Of a DNA stretch of 64,000 bases, positions 11,414 to 22,700 are shown in pieces. Position 1 is the first letter of the stretch. The number at the start of each line of letters is the position of its first letter. The notes beneath the pieces were generated by a model. That model saw only the letters and a list, made by a program, of their open reading frames with translations, was not told the DNA's origin and did no database searches. Location of the stretch: positions 5,637,501 through 5,701,500 of the forward strand of contig JAUIMM010000519.1 of the NCBI GenBank assembly GCA_031769625.1, given 5' to 3'. The stretch is from Taudactylus pleione (Eukaryota > Chordata > Amphibia > Anura > Myobatrachidae). Both the position numbers and the translations under genes were made by a program.

Positions 11414-11592
11414 TGAGATAAATATTAGATAGATATGAGATAGATAAATCGAAATATAGATATTCGATAGAGAGATAGATATGAGATAGATAGAAAGATA
11501 GATAGATATGAGATACATATGAGATGGATAGATAGATATGAGATTAATAGACATATAGATAGATAGATATGCGCCAGATAGATAGCTATGAG
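11223..11592 (-). repeat. (GATA)n array, inverted arm
   Basis: From 11225 onward the array runs as AGAT/GATA on the + strand, the reverse complement of the arm before it, with matching higher-order blocks (gatatgagataaatatta). It is interrupted at 11593 by a hAT-type insertion and resumes at 13760. Confidence 0.95.
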
Positions 11593-11689
11593 CAGAGGTG
11601 TCACTAGGGTTGGTGTCACCCGGTGCTGTAATGCATGATGACACCCCCCCCTCCACAAAAAAAAAATATAGGGACCAGGATACACACAT

Positions 11690-11733
<44 letters not shown>

Positions 11734-12187
11734 GCACACAGTATATACGCTAACACACACACAAAAAGTTAAAAAGAGTAGATAAACTATTTAAAAAAAA
11801 ATATTTTGAAAAGTATAATGATTAAAAGGAAAAAAGCATTTTTTTAAACTGGAGAAAAATCCATAAAGGCTTGAGGGCCAATTTATCAATAATAGCATAC
11901 TCAATGAGATCTAGGCGCAATATTAGTGCCCATGATTGCATTGAAGTATGCAATGATAGCTCCGGGATGTATGAAATAGCACCCGCAGAGACAGGTGATC
12001 TGAATGGAGTCCATCCCTACGATGTGCAAGGAGTGAAGAGACCACATCAGCATTAATAATATATATGGGCCCTTAATAACTGATAATTGTGCTTACTTGG
12101 CATCCTTAGGTTCATTTTTGTGGTGTTGAATGAACTTGATCCTCTGTCCAGTCGTGCCTCTTTTGATCGCCATCCAGCAGCCAATGG

Positions 12188-12515
12188 GTGAGGCTGCAGA
12201 GGCACACATTGATAGGTAGGGTGCAGAGGCACATATTGATAGGTAGGGTGCAGAGGCACACATTGATAGGTAGGGGGCAGAGGCACACATTGATAGGTAG
12301 GGTGCAGAGGCACACATTGATAGGTAGGGTGCAGAGGCACACATTGATAGGTAGGGTGCAGAGGCACACATTGATAGGTAGGGTGCAGAGGCAAACATTG
12401 ATAGGTAGGGTGCAGAGGCACACATTGATAGGTAGGGTGCAGAGGCACACATTGATAGGTAGGGTGCAGAGGCACACATTGATAGGTAGGGTGCAGAGGC
12501 ACAATGTGGATAGGC
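12188..12515. repeat. 27-bp minisatellite, about 12 copies
   Basis: The unit 'gtgcagaggcacacattgat' plus 'aggtagg' repeats with a 27-bp period and very few differences. Because 27 is divisible by three, all frames stay open and give spurious periodic ORFs on both strands; none is a believable protein. Confidence 0.95.
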
Positions 12516-12805
12516 AGCGCACAGAGGAAAAAGGGAGAGGGGCATAGATAGGTAGGGGGCAGAGGCACAGATGGGGACAGGGCCAGCAACAGAAATCCTG
12601 GGACCTGGCACACTCATTTTTTGGGGGCCCCCTGTCCCCACCCAGTACGTATATATGCATGCAGGGGCGCAGGGAGTGTGTCTCTGGTGGAGCTTGCCAG
12701 CCGACAGTGCAGAAACCCTAGGGGAGTGGAATCAGGGACAGTGGAGGAGATAGTAAGAAGAAGAAAATCTGAGAGAAGAGGAAGAGCTGAGAAGCCATAT
12801 AGTAG

Positions 12806-12885
12806 GTGTGTGTGTGTGTGTGTGTGGGTGGTGTGTGTGTGTGTGTGTGTGTGTGGGTGGTGTGTGTGTGTGTGTGTGTGTGTCT
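12806..12885. repeat. (GT)n microsatellite
   Basis: A GT array with two internal GGGTGGT interruptions, inside the hAT-type element. Confidence 0.95.
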
Positions 12886-13759
12886 CTGTGGGTGGGGGGG
12901 AGGTGGAAGTCAAGATGGAGGTATCGTGTTTTGGGTAGGTTTGAAGGGAATGGGGGTGTAGCTTGGTACTTTACCACTACAATCATTGGTAATATATGTA
13001 CTATTGCTGCTGTTACAGGTGTATCGCTAGCATCACACAAATGTAAATAGAAAGAAGGGCTATTTGCTCTATGAGTCACAGTATTAGCAAAATAACAAAA
13101 GTTTTATTATTTGGCTAACTAGTACAGTGCAAAATGTGCCTGGGTGGGATTCTGGATTTTTTTTATCACAGCAATGGGGAGCCCCTGTGTGTCACCCCAG
13201 TGTGTCTCAGCCCAAATTCCCTCAGCTCCATCTCCCCCCTTCACCAGCATACTTCCACTGCCTGCACAAATTTCTCTAGCCCAGCCCACACTTACCTGTG
13301 ACAGCTGCCTGTCCTGCTATGCAGTCCTTTTTCCAGGGTAGTCAGCTCACACTCTGTTCCAGCGGCGTGATGTCGCGCTGCGCCGGGCTGCCCCACCTGG
13401 CTTCTCTGCTCTGCTGGCTGCTCTGCGCTGGGCCGCTGGCTTCTCTGCACCGGGTCCTTTGAACCTGTTGCCACTTATAGCAGCAGGCGGCGGAGCCTGC
13501 AACTAGTGGGTGGAGCCTGCAACTAGGGGGCGGGGCCTCGTAAGAACACTTGCAATCTGCTGTAGCAGGTAAAGAAAATTCCTGTCTACAGCAGCATGGC
13601 GATTAGTGGCCCCGTGGGCTGCCGCCCCGCCCCATTGGTAATCCGCCGTGCAGGCAGGAGTATGGCGGAGGGGTGCAGGCAGGAGTGTGTGGCTTTAGGT
13701 GTCACCCCCCTTGGAGGGTGATACCCGGTGCGGCCCGCACCCCCCTTGTGATGCCACTG

Positions 13760-13909
13760 GCTATGAGATAGATAGATAGATAGATAGATATGAGATAAAT
13801 AATATATAGATAAATAGATAGATATGAGATAAATATTAGATAGATAGATAGAAGATAAATATTAGATTAGATAGAGAGATAGATAGATAGATATTTATGA
13901 GATAAATAT

Positions 13910-13955
<46 letters not shown>

Positions 13956-13967
13956 TGAGATAAATAT

Positions 13968-14021
<54 letters not shown>

Positions 14022-14033
14022 GATAGATATTTA
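13760..14033 (-). repeat. (GATA)n array, final part
   Basis: The GATA arm continues after the hAT insertion and ends near 14030, about 500 bp before the KCNIP4 exon. Without the two insertions the whole TATC/GATA tract would be roughly 1.7 kb. Confidence 0.95.
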
Positions 14034-14528
14034 CATTCACACTAATCTTTCACTCAGTGGAGCTGCGCAGAGTTTTCAGAAGTACTTTGGGGCTGCTCAT
14101 ATTCAGAGAAGCTTTTCTGGAACAGTAGCCCCTGGTAGCAATATAAGAGATGTGGTAAAGACAAAGGTGCTATAATTGAACATAGAGATGTATTTGCCTT
14201 GCACGGTCTATTGTATACAAGCTTGTCTCTTACAAAGCATCCTCCAGGAATAAGGAATATTCCATGTGTAGTACGCAGCATACATTAATAAAATGTAAAG
14301 AGAATAGCAACGTTATTAAATGTATTAATAGCAATAACAATGTAACACAGGAGAAATGAAGGCACCCCCATTGTTAGATGGCTGTAAGCAAGGACGTCTG
14401 CAGCGTCAAACCATGTGGGAGTTAATCCTGCTCAGTTCTTTGTAACATTATGTCTCTGAGTTCTCAGACTGGAATTGTATTTGCATTGATTGTTCCTGTT
14501 TTAACTTGTATTCTACATTTTTCTGCAG
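14034..14528 (+). other. KCNIP4 intron, 3' end
   Basis: This is intronic sequence leading to the exon. The last 40 bases are pyrimidine-rich and end in TTTTTCTGCAG, a strong splice acceptor. Nothing else is recognised. Confidence 0.7.
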
Positions 14529-14653
14529 ACAATGTTGAAGATGAATTGGAAGTGGCCACAGTGCGGCATCGCCCCGAGGCTCTTGAGCTGCTTGAAACTC
14601 AAACGAAGTTCACAAAAAAAGAGCTACAGATTCTCTATAGAGGATTCAAGAAC
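14529..14653 (+). CDS. KCNIP4: KCNIP4 internal coding exon
   Basis: Kv-channel-interacting proteins are cytosolic EF-hand calcium sensors that bind the N terminus of Kv4 potassium channels and set their surface expression and inactivation. This exon encodes the conserved segment just before the first EF-hand: two bases completing a split codon, then 41 residues including '[14 protein letters not shown]' and '[16 protein letters not shown]'. The [11 protein letters not shown] wording is that of KCNIP4; paralogues read more like CHRPEGLEQL. It is bounded by TTTTTCTGCAG and AAC|GTGAGC, both good splice sites; the donor is in phase 0, as expected before the next exon (ECPSG in the family). No other KCNIP4 exon was found, in keeping with the gene's very large introns. 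There is no stop or frameshift. Confidence 0.93.
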
Positions 14654-14757
14654 GTGAGCTTCATGTTACTGCATTCTAATGATTGAGCTCTTTATTTAAA
14701 CAAAGTTGTGTCACTATAACCTAGACTGCACATCAAATAAATCCCAACTGATAGGAT

Positions 14758-15080
14758 GGGCTGGGTACGGTATCCCGGCGGTGGGGATGTCGGCGATCAG
14801 AATACCGACAGCGGTATCCCGACAGTCAGAATTCCGACGCCTGAAGGTATGTAGCCTAAACCTAACCCTCCACTTAATGCTAACCCACTACCCTACAGCC
14901 TAACACTAACCCTCCCCCTAGTGCCTAATCGTATACCTAAGCCTCCCCCTAACTCTAGTACTTACCGTCGAGATGCCGGCAGCCGGGATTCTGGAGCAGG
15001 GATTCCAACTGCTGTCGGGATTAACATCGCCGGGATTCTGAGTGCTGGCATCCCGACCGCCAGAATGGTGACTACATCTC
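14758..15080. mobile_element. CCCTAA-containing hAT-like MITE, copy D
   Basis: The outer arms are rich in 'atcccggcgg' type palindromes (GGTATCCCGGCGGTGGGGAT on the left, ATCCCGACCGCCAG on the right). They enclose 'cctaaacctaaccctcc' and similar telomere-like sequence at 14853-14950. The flanks GATAGGAT and CATAGGAT agree at 7 of 8. This is the most degenerate of the four copies here. Confidence 0.7.
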
Positions 15081-16376
15081 CATAGGATACAGCATTGTAC
15101 ATAACATGATTTCAGGGGCAACCTTCAACCACATACCTGACATTTTCATATATAGGGGTATATTCATCATCACTAAATTTGTACTGCTTACCTTTCACAC
15201 CCCATCTGGCCTGCTGTCCCCATACAACAGTATGGGGACCAAAATTCATCTAACTTCAAAAATACAACATTTTTGGAGCTTGACCGAGGGAACCTTCGCC
15301 ATCTTCACATGGAACTGATTCCCTATGGGAAGGAGTTGCAGGTTCCTATCGGATCTATCTGCCCCTGTTTGGCACCTTCTGCTGGACACCGGTGCATTTT
15401 GCGCCTACAGTATGTGAACCCCAGGTCAGGCAGGCGCACTAGTCAAACTCGACAGTGCAACATTTCACTGCTACAGAAGCAGCAATGAAGGGGATCGTGG
15501 AGACAGCTGATTTTTGGATCAGCTTTCACATTTAAAAATATTAGAGAGTGCTTATTTATTCTATAACCATACTAAAGCATAGCTTTCTAGAACTATAGTT
15601 AGCTGTATTTCTCTCTTGTGGCTAGTTAATAGATACAGCCAGGATACACATTATTAATAAGTGAAGCTACAACATTTACACTTTTCCCTGACGGCACTTA
15701 ACTTTTTAACATCTTGCCTATATACAATAGCATCTGTTAGGCACTTCTGTTACTGGGAATCTGTGGTTGAGTGCTTGCTTATACACAGCTGCGTTGTTTA
15801 TTTAAGGCTCGTATAGTTGCTGCATCCAGTGAAAAATTAGTTAATTTTCTTGTTTTGGTGTAAAATAAGCTACTTAACATACTGTAGCAGCAGTGAATGG
15901 TTTCACTGCAAGTTCTATGCAGCTGCTCATCTCATGAATTACTTGCCCAGTGATATTATTTGGATAGGCAAGTTCTGGACTTTTGCCGGTTCTGCAGATT
16001 ACTGTGGTATTAGACATTCGAAAACCGGACTCAGGTGAAGTACAGAGGGGTAAATGTATGAAGCTTTATTAACTCCTTTTTCCTGCATTTTCACCAAAAA
16101 AAGGGATTATCATTACTGCTTCTTTCCCAAAAGGTATGAAAAGGTAGACCATGGAGAAATCAGATTTGTACAGCTAGGCCTTCAGGTGCTGTTGATAATA
16201 CCGCCTCTATATCCAGCTATGGCGGAAAATCGTTAGGAGGCAATTACTGAAAGACAAAAAGCAAAGCTTAGTTCTGAGTGAGACCTCATGCAGACGCAGC
16301 ACACCTGCCGTGTGCCATTCCATATCGCACTAAGCTGATGCTATACATGCAGGACAGAGGTCACTGAAGAGTAAAG
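15081..16376. other. Intronic sequence with decayed MITE fragment
   Basis: The stretch 15150-15430 loosely resembles the MITE at 23056-23489: GGGGTATATTCATCATC, 'ctgtccccatac...tatgggg', 'cttttcacctccgg'-like blocks and 'ttcgccatcttc'. The rest, 15430-16376, shows nothing recognisable. Confidence 0.4.
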
Positions 16377-16828
16377 CTGGGTGTGTACCTTTGCAATCAC
16401 TCGGCTGATCAGGTTAAATGTTCCTGATCAGCCAAGTACTGTGTCCACAGCTTGACCCCCTGTAAGCCCCCTGCGAGCCCCGTACACACTGTGCTAGAAA
16501 TAGCTCAGTGTATACGGGCTTCTATGGAATCGGGAGGTTGGGCCAATATTCATGGGCGTAACTACCATAGGTGTATGGGGGCTGAAGTGGCCCCATCTTC
16601 CTAGTAAAAATTACATGTGTAATATAAATTTTTCACCATTGCGTGGTACATAGGGGCCCTTACATACTTTTGCAATGGGGCCCTTAAATACCTAGTTACG
16701 CCACTGGGAGTGTTATAAGCCGTTTATCGTCAAACGTTCCTGCAACGTTCCTGCATACACACTTATACAATCCACGGCCCAATCATCCAATATCGGGTGA
16801 TCGGGACGAGGATCGTATAGGTGTGAAG
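16377..16828. repeat. Short inverted-repeat element with nested hAT MITE
   Basis: The outer sequence 'aagctgggtgtgtacctttg' ... 'gaggatcgtataggtgtg' resembles the arms of other elements at 52097 and 1. It is split by a 156-bp hAT-like MITE at 16551-16706, whose ends CATGGGCGTAACTACCATAGG and (inward) CAGTGGCGTAACTAGG match. I found no clean duplication for the inner one. Confidence 0.5.
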
Positions 16829-17312
16829 CAAGGGCGAATCTATAATGGGTGCTGGGTGTGCAGTGCACATGGACCCCTTGGTCCAGGGGTGCCCATAACC
16901 GCACACCCTTCACTCATATATATATAGTAGTTATACTTACATCTTTGCAGTCTCCAGAGTGCTGCTCTGCAATGCCGGGCCAGCGCTCAGAGCAGCAAAA
17001 ATCACAGGGAAAATGGCGGTGACCATTTCCCTGTGACTTGCGCATGTGTAGTAGAGATGTCCCCGGGAATAAGGCCCAGGTACCATTTTCCCGGAGACCC
17101 GGACATGCGCATTAGATTATGGCACCAAGCCAGAATCTGTGCAGACTCAGTGCAGACCCCCTCCTCTCTGTCAGCGCAGTACAGGACCTCTCCTCTCTTA
17201 AAGCGCCTCGGGTGTGAAGTCTCCGGTGAGACTATCTTAAGAATTTTCAGCGATACGACATCCTACATCGTTGCAATAAGCACTAATACATTTCCAATAT
17301 AAAGCCAACTGA
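16829..17312. repeat. Repeat related to 59740-60062
   Basis: It begins CAAGGGCGAATCTATAATGGG, then 'tgctgggtgtgcagtgcaca' and a 'ccccttggtccaggggtgcc' block. The copy ending at 60062 has the same features in opposite orientation (CAGTGGCGTATCTATAATGGG inward). Both contain a 'gaaaatggc..gaccattt' style hairpin. The right end is not defined. Confidence 0.5.
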
Positions 17313-17486
17313 GGGGTCTATGTACTAAACCTTGGAGAGAGAGAAAGTGGACAAGATAAAGTACTAACTAATCAGCTCCTAACTGTCATGTTACAGGCTG
17401 TTTGAAAAATGACAGTTAGGAGCTGATTGGTTGGTACTTTATCTCCATCCACTTTATTTCTCTCCAAGGCTTAGTACATAGGGCCC
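17313..17486. mobile_element. Hairpin MITE (foldback), 174 bp
   Basis: The two halves are near-complete reverse complements: GGGGTCTATGTACTAA ... TTAGTACATAGGGCCC outside, and 'atcagctcctaactgtcat' against 'atgacagttaggagctgat' inside, with a loop of about 20 nt. The last six bases (GGGCCC) are also the first bases of the next MITE. Confidence 0.8.
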
Positions 17487-17964
17487 GATTCAGAGCCGCT
17501 CGCAAGTGACTCGATGTTATAGCCCTGCGCACCCGCCGCGTCCGGTGTGCGCATGCGCAAGCCCCGCAGAGCGACTGAAGTTCAGTTGCTGCGGGGCTCG
17601 CAACAAGACGGGGCATCTGTCGATGTTGATTGTCATCTCGCCCCGTTTTGTGGGTGGGTAGGGGGGGGCGGCCGGACAAACGCAGGCGTTTGTAGGAGGG
17701 CTTACTGACATCACTAGTGATGTTAGTAGTGGACTTCCTGCTCTATTAGAGCAGGGAGTCCACTCGGGCTTGCGGCAGCTAGACCCTACCCCAGGGTCTC
17801 GTCGCAAGCTCGATGGTCGCGATAATCGCGACGGTCTCCAGCCCACTCGCACAAGCTGTGGGTGGTCACCCACAGCTTTGCGAGCAGCCTGGAGACAAAA
17901 AAAAAAAAAACGCCCACATTACCTGCGATCGTCTGGCCCTTACGAGCAGGTCTGAATCAGGCCC
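17481..17964. mobile_element. Harbinger-type MITE, copy M2
   Basis: The ends are GGGCCCGATTCAGAGCCGCT and, inward from the right, CGGGCCTGATTCAGACCTGC. The interior has 'gacatcactagtgatgtta' and the hallmark palindrome AGCTGTGGGTG/CACCCACAGCT shared with M4, M5 and M6. Non-coding. Confidence 0.8.
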
Positions 17965-18991
17965 GTAGTCTCCTGAATCCGGTGTCATTGCTATTATGCC
18001 TAAACAGAAACATATTTTTATTTTGGGTTGAAATAGATCTTACAAAAGACTGATATGTTTGTGTCATGTCCAGTGTTTTTTTAGTTTAACATTGTTTGCT
18101 AAAGGGAGCTGTTAAACATTATTTACGTTTAGTGAAATGAAAGCAATTGTATTCATAGACACAGCTACCCACAACCTAAGGCAAAAAAATAGTCTGGTCT
18201 GTACTCTGTATATATGTCAGATTTTCTATCAGCTCGCCTCTATTATGTCGCCTGAATAAAAAAAGAAAATGGTGGCAAATGTCACAATGGGACTTTTCCC
18301 CTGGAAGCCTCTGTGCCTCTGACCTACAGAGTGTCTTGGCCATTTTAATCCTGAGAATGTTTTTTTGTGAATAAAGGGCATATCTATCTGGTGACATTTA
18401 CTAAATGAACTAATTGTGAGACATAACATTTAGCGGTGTTCACGTGACCGTTGCTATAGCAATACTTGCTTATCTGCTATATTACTGTTCAACTACTATT
18501 AAAGTGACGATTATTTCTGTTTGGAAACTCAGTTTTGCTAAATTAATGTCTTACAGTAATTTTCTGTACACTTAGTCCATTATTTTTAAAATTAATTTTC
18601 AATTACTTTACCAGATAACATCTTCATCTACATAATTTCCAATGTAAACAGCATAAACTGCATGTTTGTCATAAAAAAAAAAAAAGTGATAACATTTTTT
18701 TTTTAATTATCCATAAAATGAACATTTTTAATTAAAGAAAAAAAAGTTTGAATGCAGCAGACATTATATTTGCCGCCTGTGTTATAAAGATTTTAGCAGC
18801 ATCCGCAAAGTTTGGAACCTTTTCTATTGAGGACTAACAATTTTCTTTTCTTTGGCTAGCATATAAATTGACTGCGGTTGGATGTTGCGCATAGATGTAT
18901 CCATATATACATTTGCTCAGATTCAGCCATATAGCCTTGCAGACCATGCAACTTAGCCAGGCCAAGCGCCTTCTCTTTAAATATGCGTCTC
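17965..18991. other. Intronic sequence, nothing recognised
   Basis: AT-rich, with poly(A)/poly(T) runs near 18674-18750. No element ends or coding signal are seen. Confidence 0.4.
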
Positions 18992-19602
18992 AGGAGCTCA
19001 TTCAGAGCCGCTTGCAAGAGGCCACTCGCTCGTTCGTGGCCGATGGTAAGCGACCGCGCATGCGTACGCTTCATTCTGCGTGTGCGCAAACTACTCGGAG
19101 CGATCGGAATCTGCTCGCTCGCCCAGCAAAGACAGCCCAGTGTAATGAGTGACAGGAGAGGCCGTTTGTGGGTGGTAACAGGGGCAGGACTCTAATAACG
19201 GGGGAGTGGAGGTGCGAACGCAGGCGTGCCTGCGTGTTTCAACGCCGTTTCAGAGGCGTGCATAATTAACAGCCAGCGTCATAGTACACGTCACATGCCT
19301 ATTTTTTACACTGAAGTCCTCGCAGTGCTTGCGGTAGGGTAAGGCAACCACATGCGCTGTGATCGCTTCCGATTGTCCTCGATGTACCAATGTTTTAATA
19401 CACTTCCTGGAGATGACGTGCGCTAGTGGGCGTCTCCTCATAAGCTAAAGGGTGTCTATATAGACAAAGTGATCGCTTGCCAAAACAAAGTGGGCGTGCT
19501 TATGCCTTTCTGGGCAAGCACCTGCCATGCCGTCACTTAGCCAAATTTGCATACACTGGGTGCGAGCGATCGCATCTAGCGAGCGGTTCTGAATCAGGTC
19601 CT
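18992..19602. mobile_element. Harbinger-type MITE, copy M3
   Basis: The ends are AGCTCATTCAGAGCCGCTTG and, inward from the right, GGACCTGATTCAGAACCGCT. The centre has 'gccgtttgtgggtggtaaca' and 'aacgcaggcgtgcctgcg', the reverse complement of blocks in M1 and M7. Non-coding. Confidence 0.7.
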
Positions 19603-20077
19603 TAGTCACATCACTAATTTGACAAAAGTACATTGCAAGTGTACACTGACTACTGAGACTGACTGAGACTGTGCGTGACTACTTATCTTATATATAAAAT
19701 GTGTTGGTCTGTTTGTTTGTCTGTCCGGTTATGCATTCGGACACCCCTGCACTGATTGGGATCCAGGCCAGGTTTTTGGGTGGTTTGAGGTCCCAGTCGG
19801 ATCTGCCGTTAGTGTACGCTGGGCAGAACTTTGACCCGGAGAGCCTGATGACATCGCATGCAGCGCCACGCAGTGTAATGAAGGACGGACGAGTGATCAT
19901 CCCATCGTTCATTACATAGTTCTGATGTATACCATGGATCCGATCTGTCGGCCCATCATATCGGCTGGGTGTACATTGCTCAGTGCGTACTTTAGAGTTC
20001 CAATTCCGAGCTCCAGTAAATGATGGTAGTTTCAGGAAAGGGGGCTGTTAAAGAACTTGGCAAGTGGGTTCTGTAAT
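19603..20077. repeat. Unclassified repeat-like segment (19688-19919)
   Basis: The phrase 'gtctgtccggttatgcattcggacacccctgcactgattggg' style sequence at 19712-19760 resembles the leaders of widespread repeats in many animals, but I cannot assign a family. Both strands stay open for about 72-74 codons over the same interval, with no recognisable protein. Confidence 0.3.
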
Positions 20078-20833
20078 ACCCCTTTCAAACAGAGATTTTT
20101 CCCCGGGCATTGCCAGGGCAAGTGTAGTCAACCCGGGTCCTTTCTGTGTGTGAAGGGTCTAACCAGGTCCAAAGTCCCAGTTACTCGACCCTGGTCACTC
20201 CCAGGGTTAGTCCTGGGTAACACCCAAGTAGGCTGCAGTGTGAAAGGTGCGACTCGGGTTAGTCAACCTGGGTAACAGTAAAAGGCTGGAGGGGCCCAGC
20301 TGGGTCCGGCACCACCCCCCACCCCTTCTTACATCACAGCAGCCCAGCACAAGCTGCTGTGTGCTGGACGGCATTGGGAGACTGCTTGCAGCTGCTAAGA
20401 AGCAGCCACAGCAGTCTCCTATGCCTGTGGGGGGAGCGATCAAGATGATCGCGCCCCCCACTGGTTATGCGCCGGACTGAGGGAGCTCACTAAGCCCCTC
20501 TCGCCAGCGCGCAGCGCCGCAAAATTTATTTATTTTTAACCTAAGGGGGCATGGCCACGCCTCCCACGATTAGGCCACACACCCTTTTTTACCGTTGCCC
20601 CGCACGGCTCTTGACGGGCCTGCTGACACTCACACTAGCAAAATGTCCACTTCTAATGACTCACACATTGGGCAGGGCAGACACGGGTCCAGTGTGTAAG
20701 GGGTAGACCCAGAAATAACCCGGGGCCAAGGTGCAGTGTGAAAGGGGTATAGGAGCTGTGACCCGGGTTCAACCCATGTTCAATAACACAGGTAAATGCA
20801 TGGTCAAAGTCCCGGATTCTGTTTGAAAGGGGT
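20078..20833. mobile_element. MITE with TIR ACCCCTTTCAAACAGA
   Basis: The 16-bp ends ACCCCTTTCAAACAGA and TCTGTTTGAAAGGGGT are perfect inverted repeats. Subterminal parts are also complementary (cccgggt/acccggg blocks). It contains a second element at about 20287-20625. I could not define a TSD. Confidence 0.8.
20287..20625. repeat. Nested repeat, inverted relative of 1-371
   Basis: It carries 'cagcagcccagcac', a GATCAAGATGATCGC block and 'ggccacgcctcccacgatta' in the reverse order and strand of the copy at 100-350. It interrupts the MITE around it. Confidence 0.6.
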
Positions 20834-21327
20834 AGCTAAATATCATAGTAGGCACTCATAACAGTGCAGCTGAGTCTGAATCTGTAAACACAGTGTTGCG
20901 ATGCAGTGGCTATTGTCTTTTTTTCCACACCAGTCTCAGGAAGCAGTTTGTTGCATCCGTTTGTGACTAAGACACATTTTCAGGCAAAACAGATATGAAA
21001 ATGATGCTGAGTCAGACCAGACCTGGCGTCTCATTCGTACCAGGCATCCTATGCCGCATGGCGTATTGAGGCTAGGTACAGTATATGAGGACACATCTGT
21101 AACTATGTATGTGGAATTTCAGGCTCTTGCAGATCTATAGACCTTTTTGATCGTAAAGACAGTTCTAGTTCTACTGGAGCCACACAGTCATGTTGAAGTT
21201 CCATGCAGTACCACAAACAGCCAGAAAACAGTGAATTAGAATTGGGGAGGTCGTCTCATGCAGGCAACATACAACTGTCCCTGTGAGAAGCACAAATTCC
21301 TCAGATCAGTCCTAGCTATTTTGAAGG
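20834..21327. other. Intronic sequence, nothing recognised
   Basis: No element ends, tandem repeats or coding potential noted. Confidence 0.4.
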
Positions 21328-21642
21328 ATTTATTTATTACCAGTTCTTTATATAATGCACATTATTCCACAGCGCTTTACAGAGAACATTTGTCCATTCA
21401 CATCAGTCCCTGCCCTGGTGGAACTTACAATCTATATTCCCTACCACATGTACACACATACATGCTCACTAGGGTTAACTTTGGTCTGGAACCAAGTACC
21501 CTACCAGAGTACCCAGAGAAAATCCATGCAAGCACGGGGAGAATATACAAACTGCACAATGTTAGGGCCTTGTTGGGAATTGAACCCACGACCTCAGTCC
21601 TGTGAGGCAACAATGCTAACCATTACACCAACCATGCTGGCA
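21328..21642 (-). repeat. tRNA-derived SINE with L2-like tail
   Basis: On the - strand it starts with a tRNA-like head containing an A-box-like 'TGGTGTAATGG' and a B-box-like 'GGTTCAATTCC'-type motif (here TGGGTTCAATTCCC). It continues through 'TTCTCCCCGTGCTTGCATGG' and ends in 'TTGTAAGTTCCACCAGGGCA', the L2-type 3' tail, then 'AATAAATAAA'. Such SINEs are transcribed by RNA polymerase III and mobilised by L2-type LINE proteins. Confidence 0.8.
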
Positions 21643-22587
21643 AGGGTATTCTCTATGTCTTAATGATGGTGATGGCAAATAGTCCTCATGATTTTCGCTT
21701 TCCACTGACTTATTTTTTGGTTGTTAAAATGGCTACCTTGGCTGGTAAAAGTATTCAACCACCAAAAAAGTAATCAGATTTGTCTGTATTGCAAATGACA
21801 TACAGATTGTTCCAGACAGTGTTTTTAGCTATTCAAACTCCTAATTCACTATTTGACTGCAGATATTTCATTGTCATTTTTTTAAAATAAAAACTGAAAA
21901 ATGCTTCTTGCATAAGTATTCCACCCCTGTAGTCTAGTACTCGCTAGAACCAGTCAGCCACCTATTTATAGTGAAATGTAAGAGGGTGTACTCCAAAAAG
22001 TAGGCCTACCCGCTCCTGTGAACACCACTGCATATATTACTGTACTAATAAATATTACTATACAGTAAATGTCATAATACATTATGCATAAGTATAATGA
22101 GTGTATGTGATACCCTGGTTTAGCTTTTTCTAGTTCTGTCTGACAATGGAAAGGGAAACAGTAAAGTAATGCCGATCAGCTTCCTTGGATATCATGGTGG
22201 TAAAGACATGCTGCTGTTTATTTTAATCTAATAAAGCATTGATTTATATTGCATTGCCTGTCCCTTTGGCCCTGAGAGGAATAGACATTGCTGATATTGA
22301 TCCTAATTTAAGGTTCTGATTTGATTACTTTTTAAGATGTTTGCACAAGGCATTAATTTTCGTTTTCATTTATATTTATCTAATGAAAAGCCCATTACGT
22401 CTTACTCTGAGTTTCAACTTCACCTTCAGAGCTGGATGGTAAATATATACATCTCTATCAAGAGTCTGTGTAATTCAGTATAGATTATAAATGACATATA
22501 GCTTGGAATTGCCTTGTGTATTTATTCCTGTAAAAAGTCCTTGAAATGCAGTTTTGTGCATATATATTCTGTCGCCCTCCTAATGGA
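21643..22587. other. Intronic sequence, nothing recognised
   Basis: AT-rich sequence without identifiable elements. Confidence 0.4.
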
Positions 22588-22700
22588 CATACCCCATACT
22601 TGCCGGCTCTCCCGTAATGGCCAGGAGGCTCCCTACCGCCCACAAGAGAGGGCAAGTCTCCCAGACCAGCGGCCGTCATATAAAAATGTATTGGGGGGGT
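22588..22700. repeat. Fragment of CATACTTGCC repeat family
   Basis: It begins 'CATACTTGCCGGCTCTCCCG' with 'taatggccaggaggctccc' and 'gggcaagtctcccag', shared with 24948-25180, 62233-62420 and 62702-63042. Confidence 0.6.

Larger units (their letters stand above)
11593..13759. mobile_element. hAT-type non-autonomous element, 2,167 bp, TSD GCTATGAG
   Basis: The ends are CAGAGGTGTCACTAGGGT and, inward from the right, CAGTGGCATCACAAGGGG. The flanking octamer GCTATGAG (11585-11592 and 13760-13767) is perfect. No transposase is encoded. The interior carries a (TA)n tract at 11698-11731, a 27-bp minisatellite and a (GT)n array. Confidence 0.9.

Noticed and set aside
12053..12660. Overlapping long open frames on the - strand with periodic 9-residue repeats
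   Set aside because: They are produced by the 27-bp minisatellite, whose period keeps all frames open. No start context, domain or splice evidence.
7871..14033. Bkm-type GATA satellite as evidence of a sex chromosome
   Set aside because: GATA arrays occur on autosomes as well; one array says nothing about linkage.
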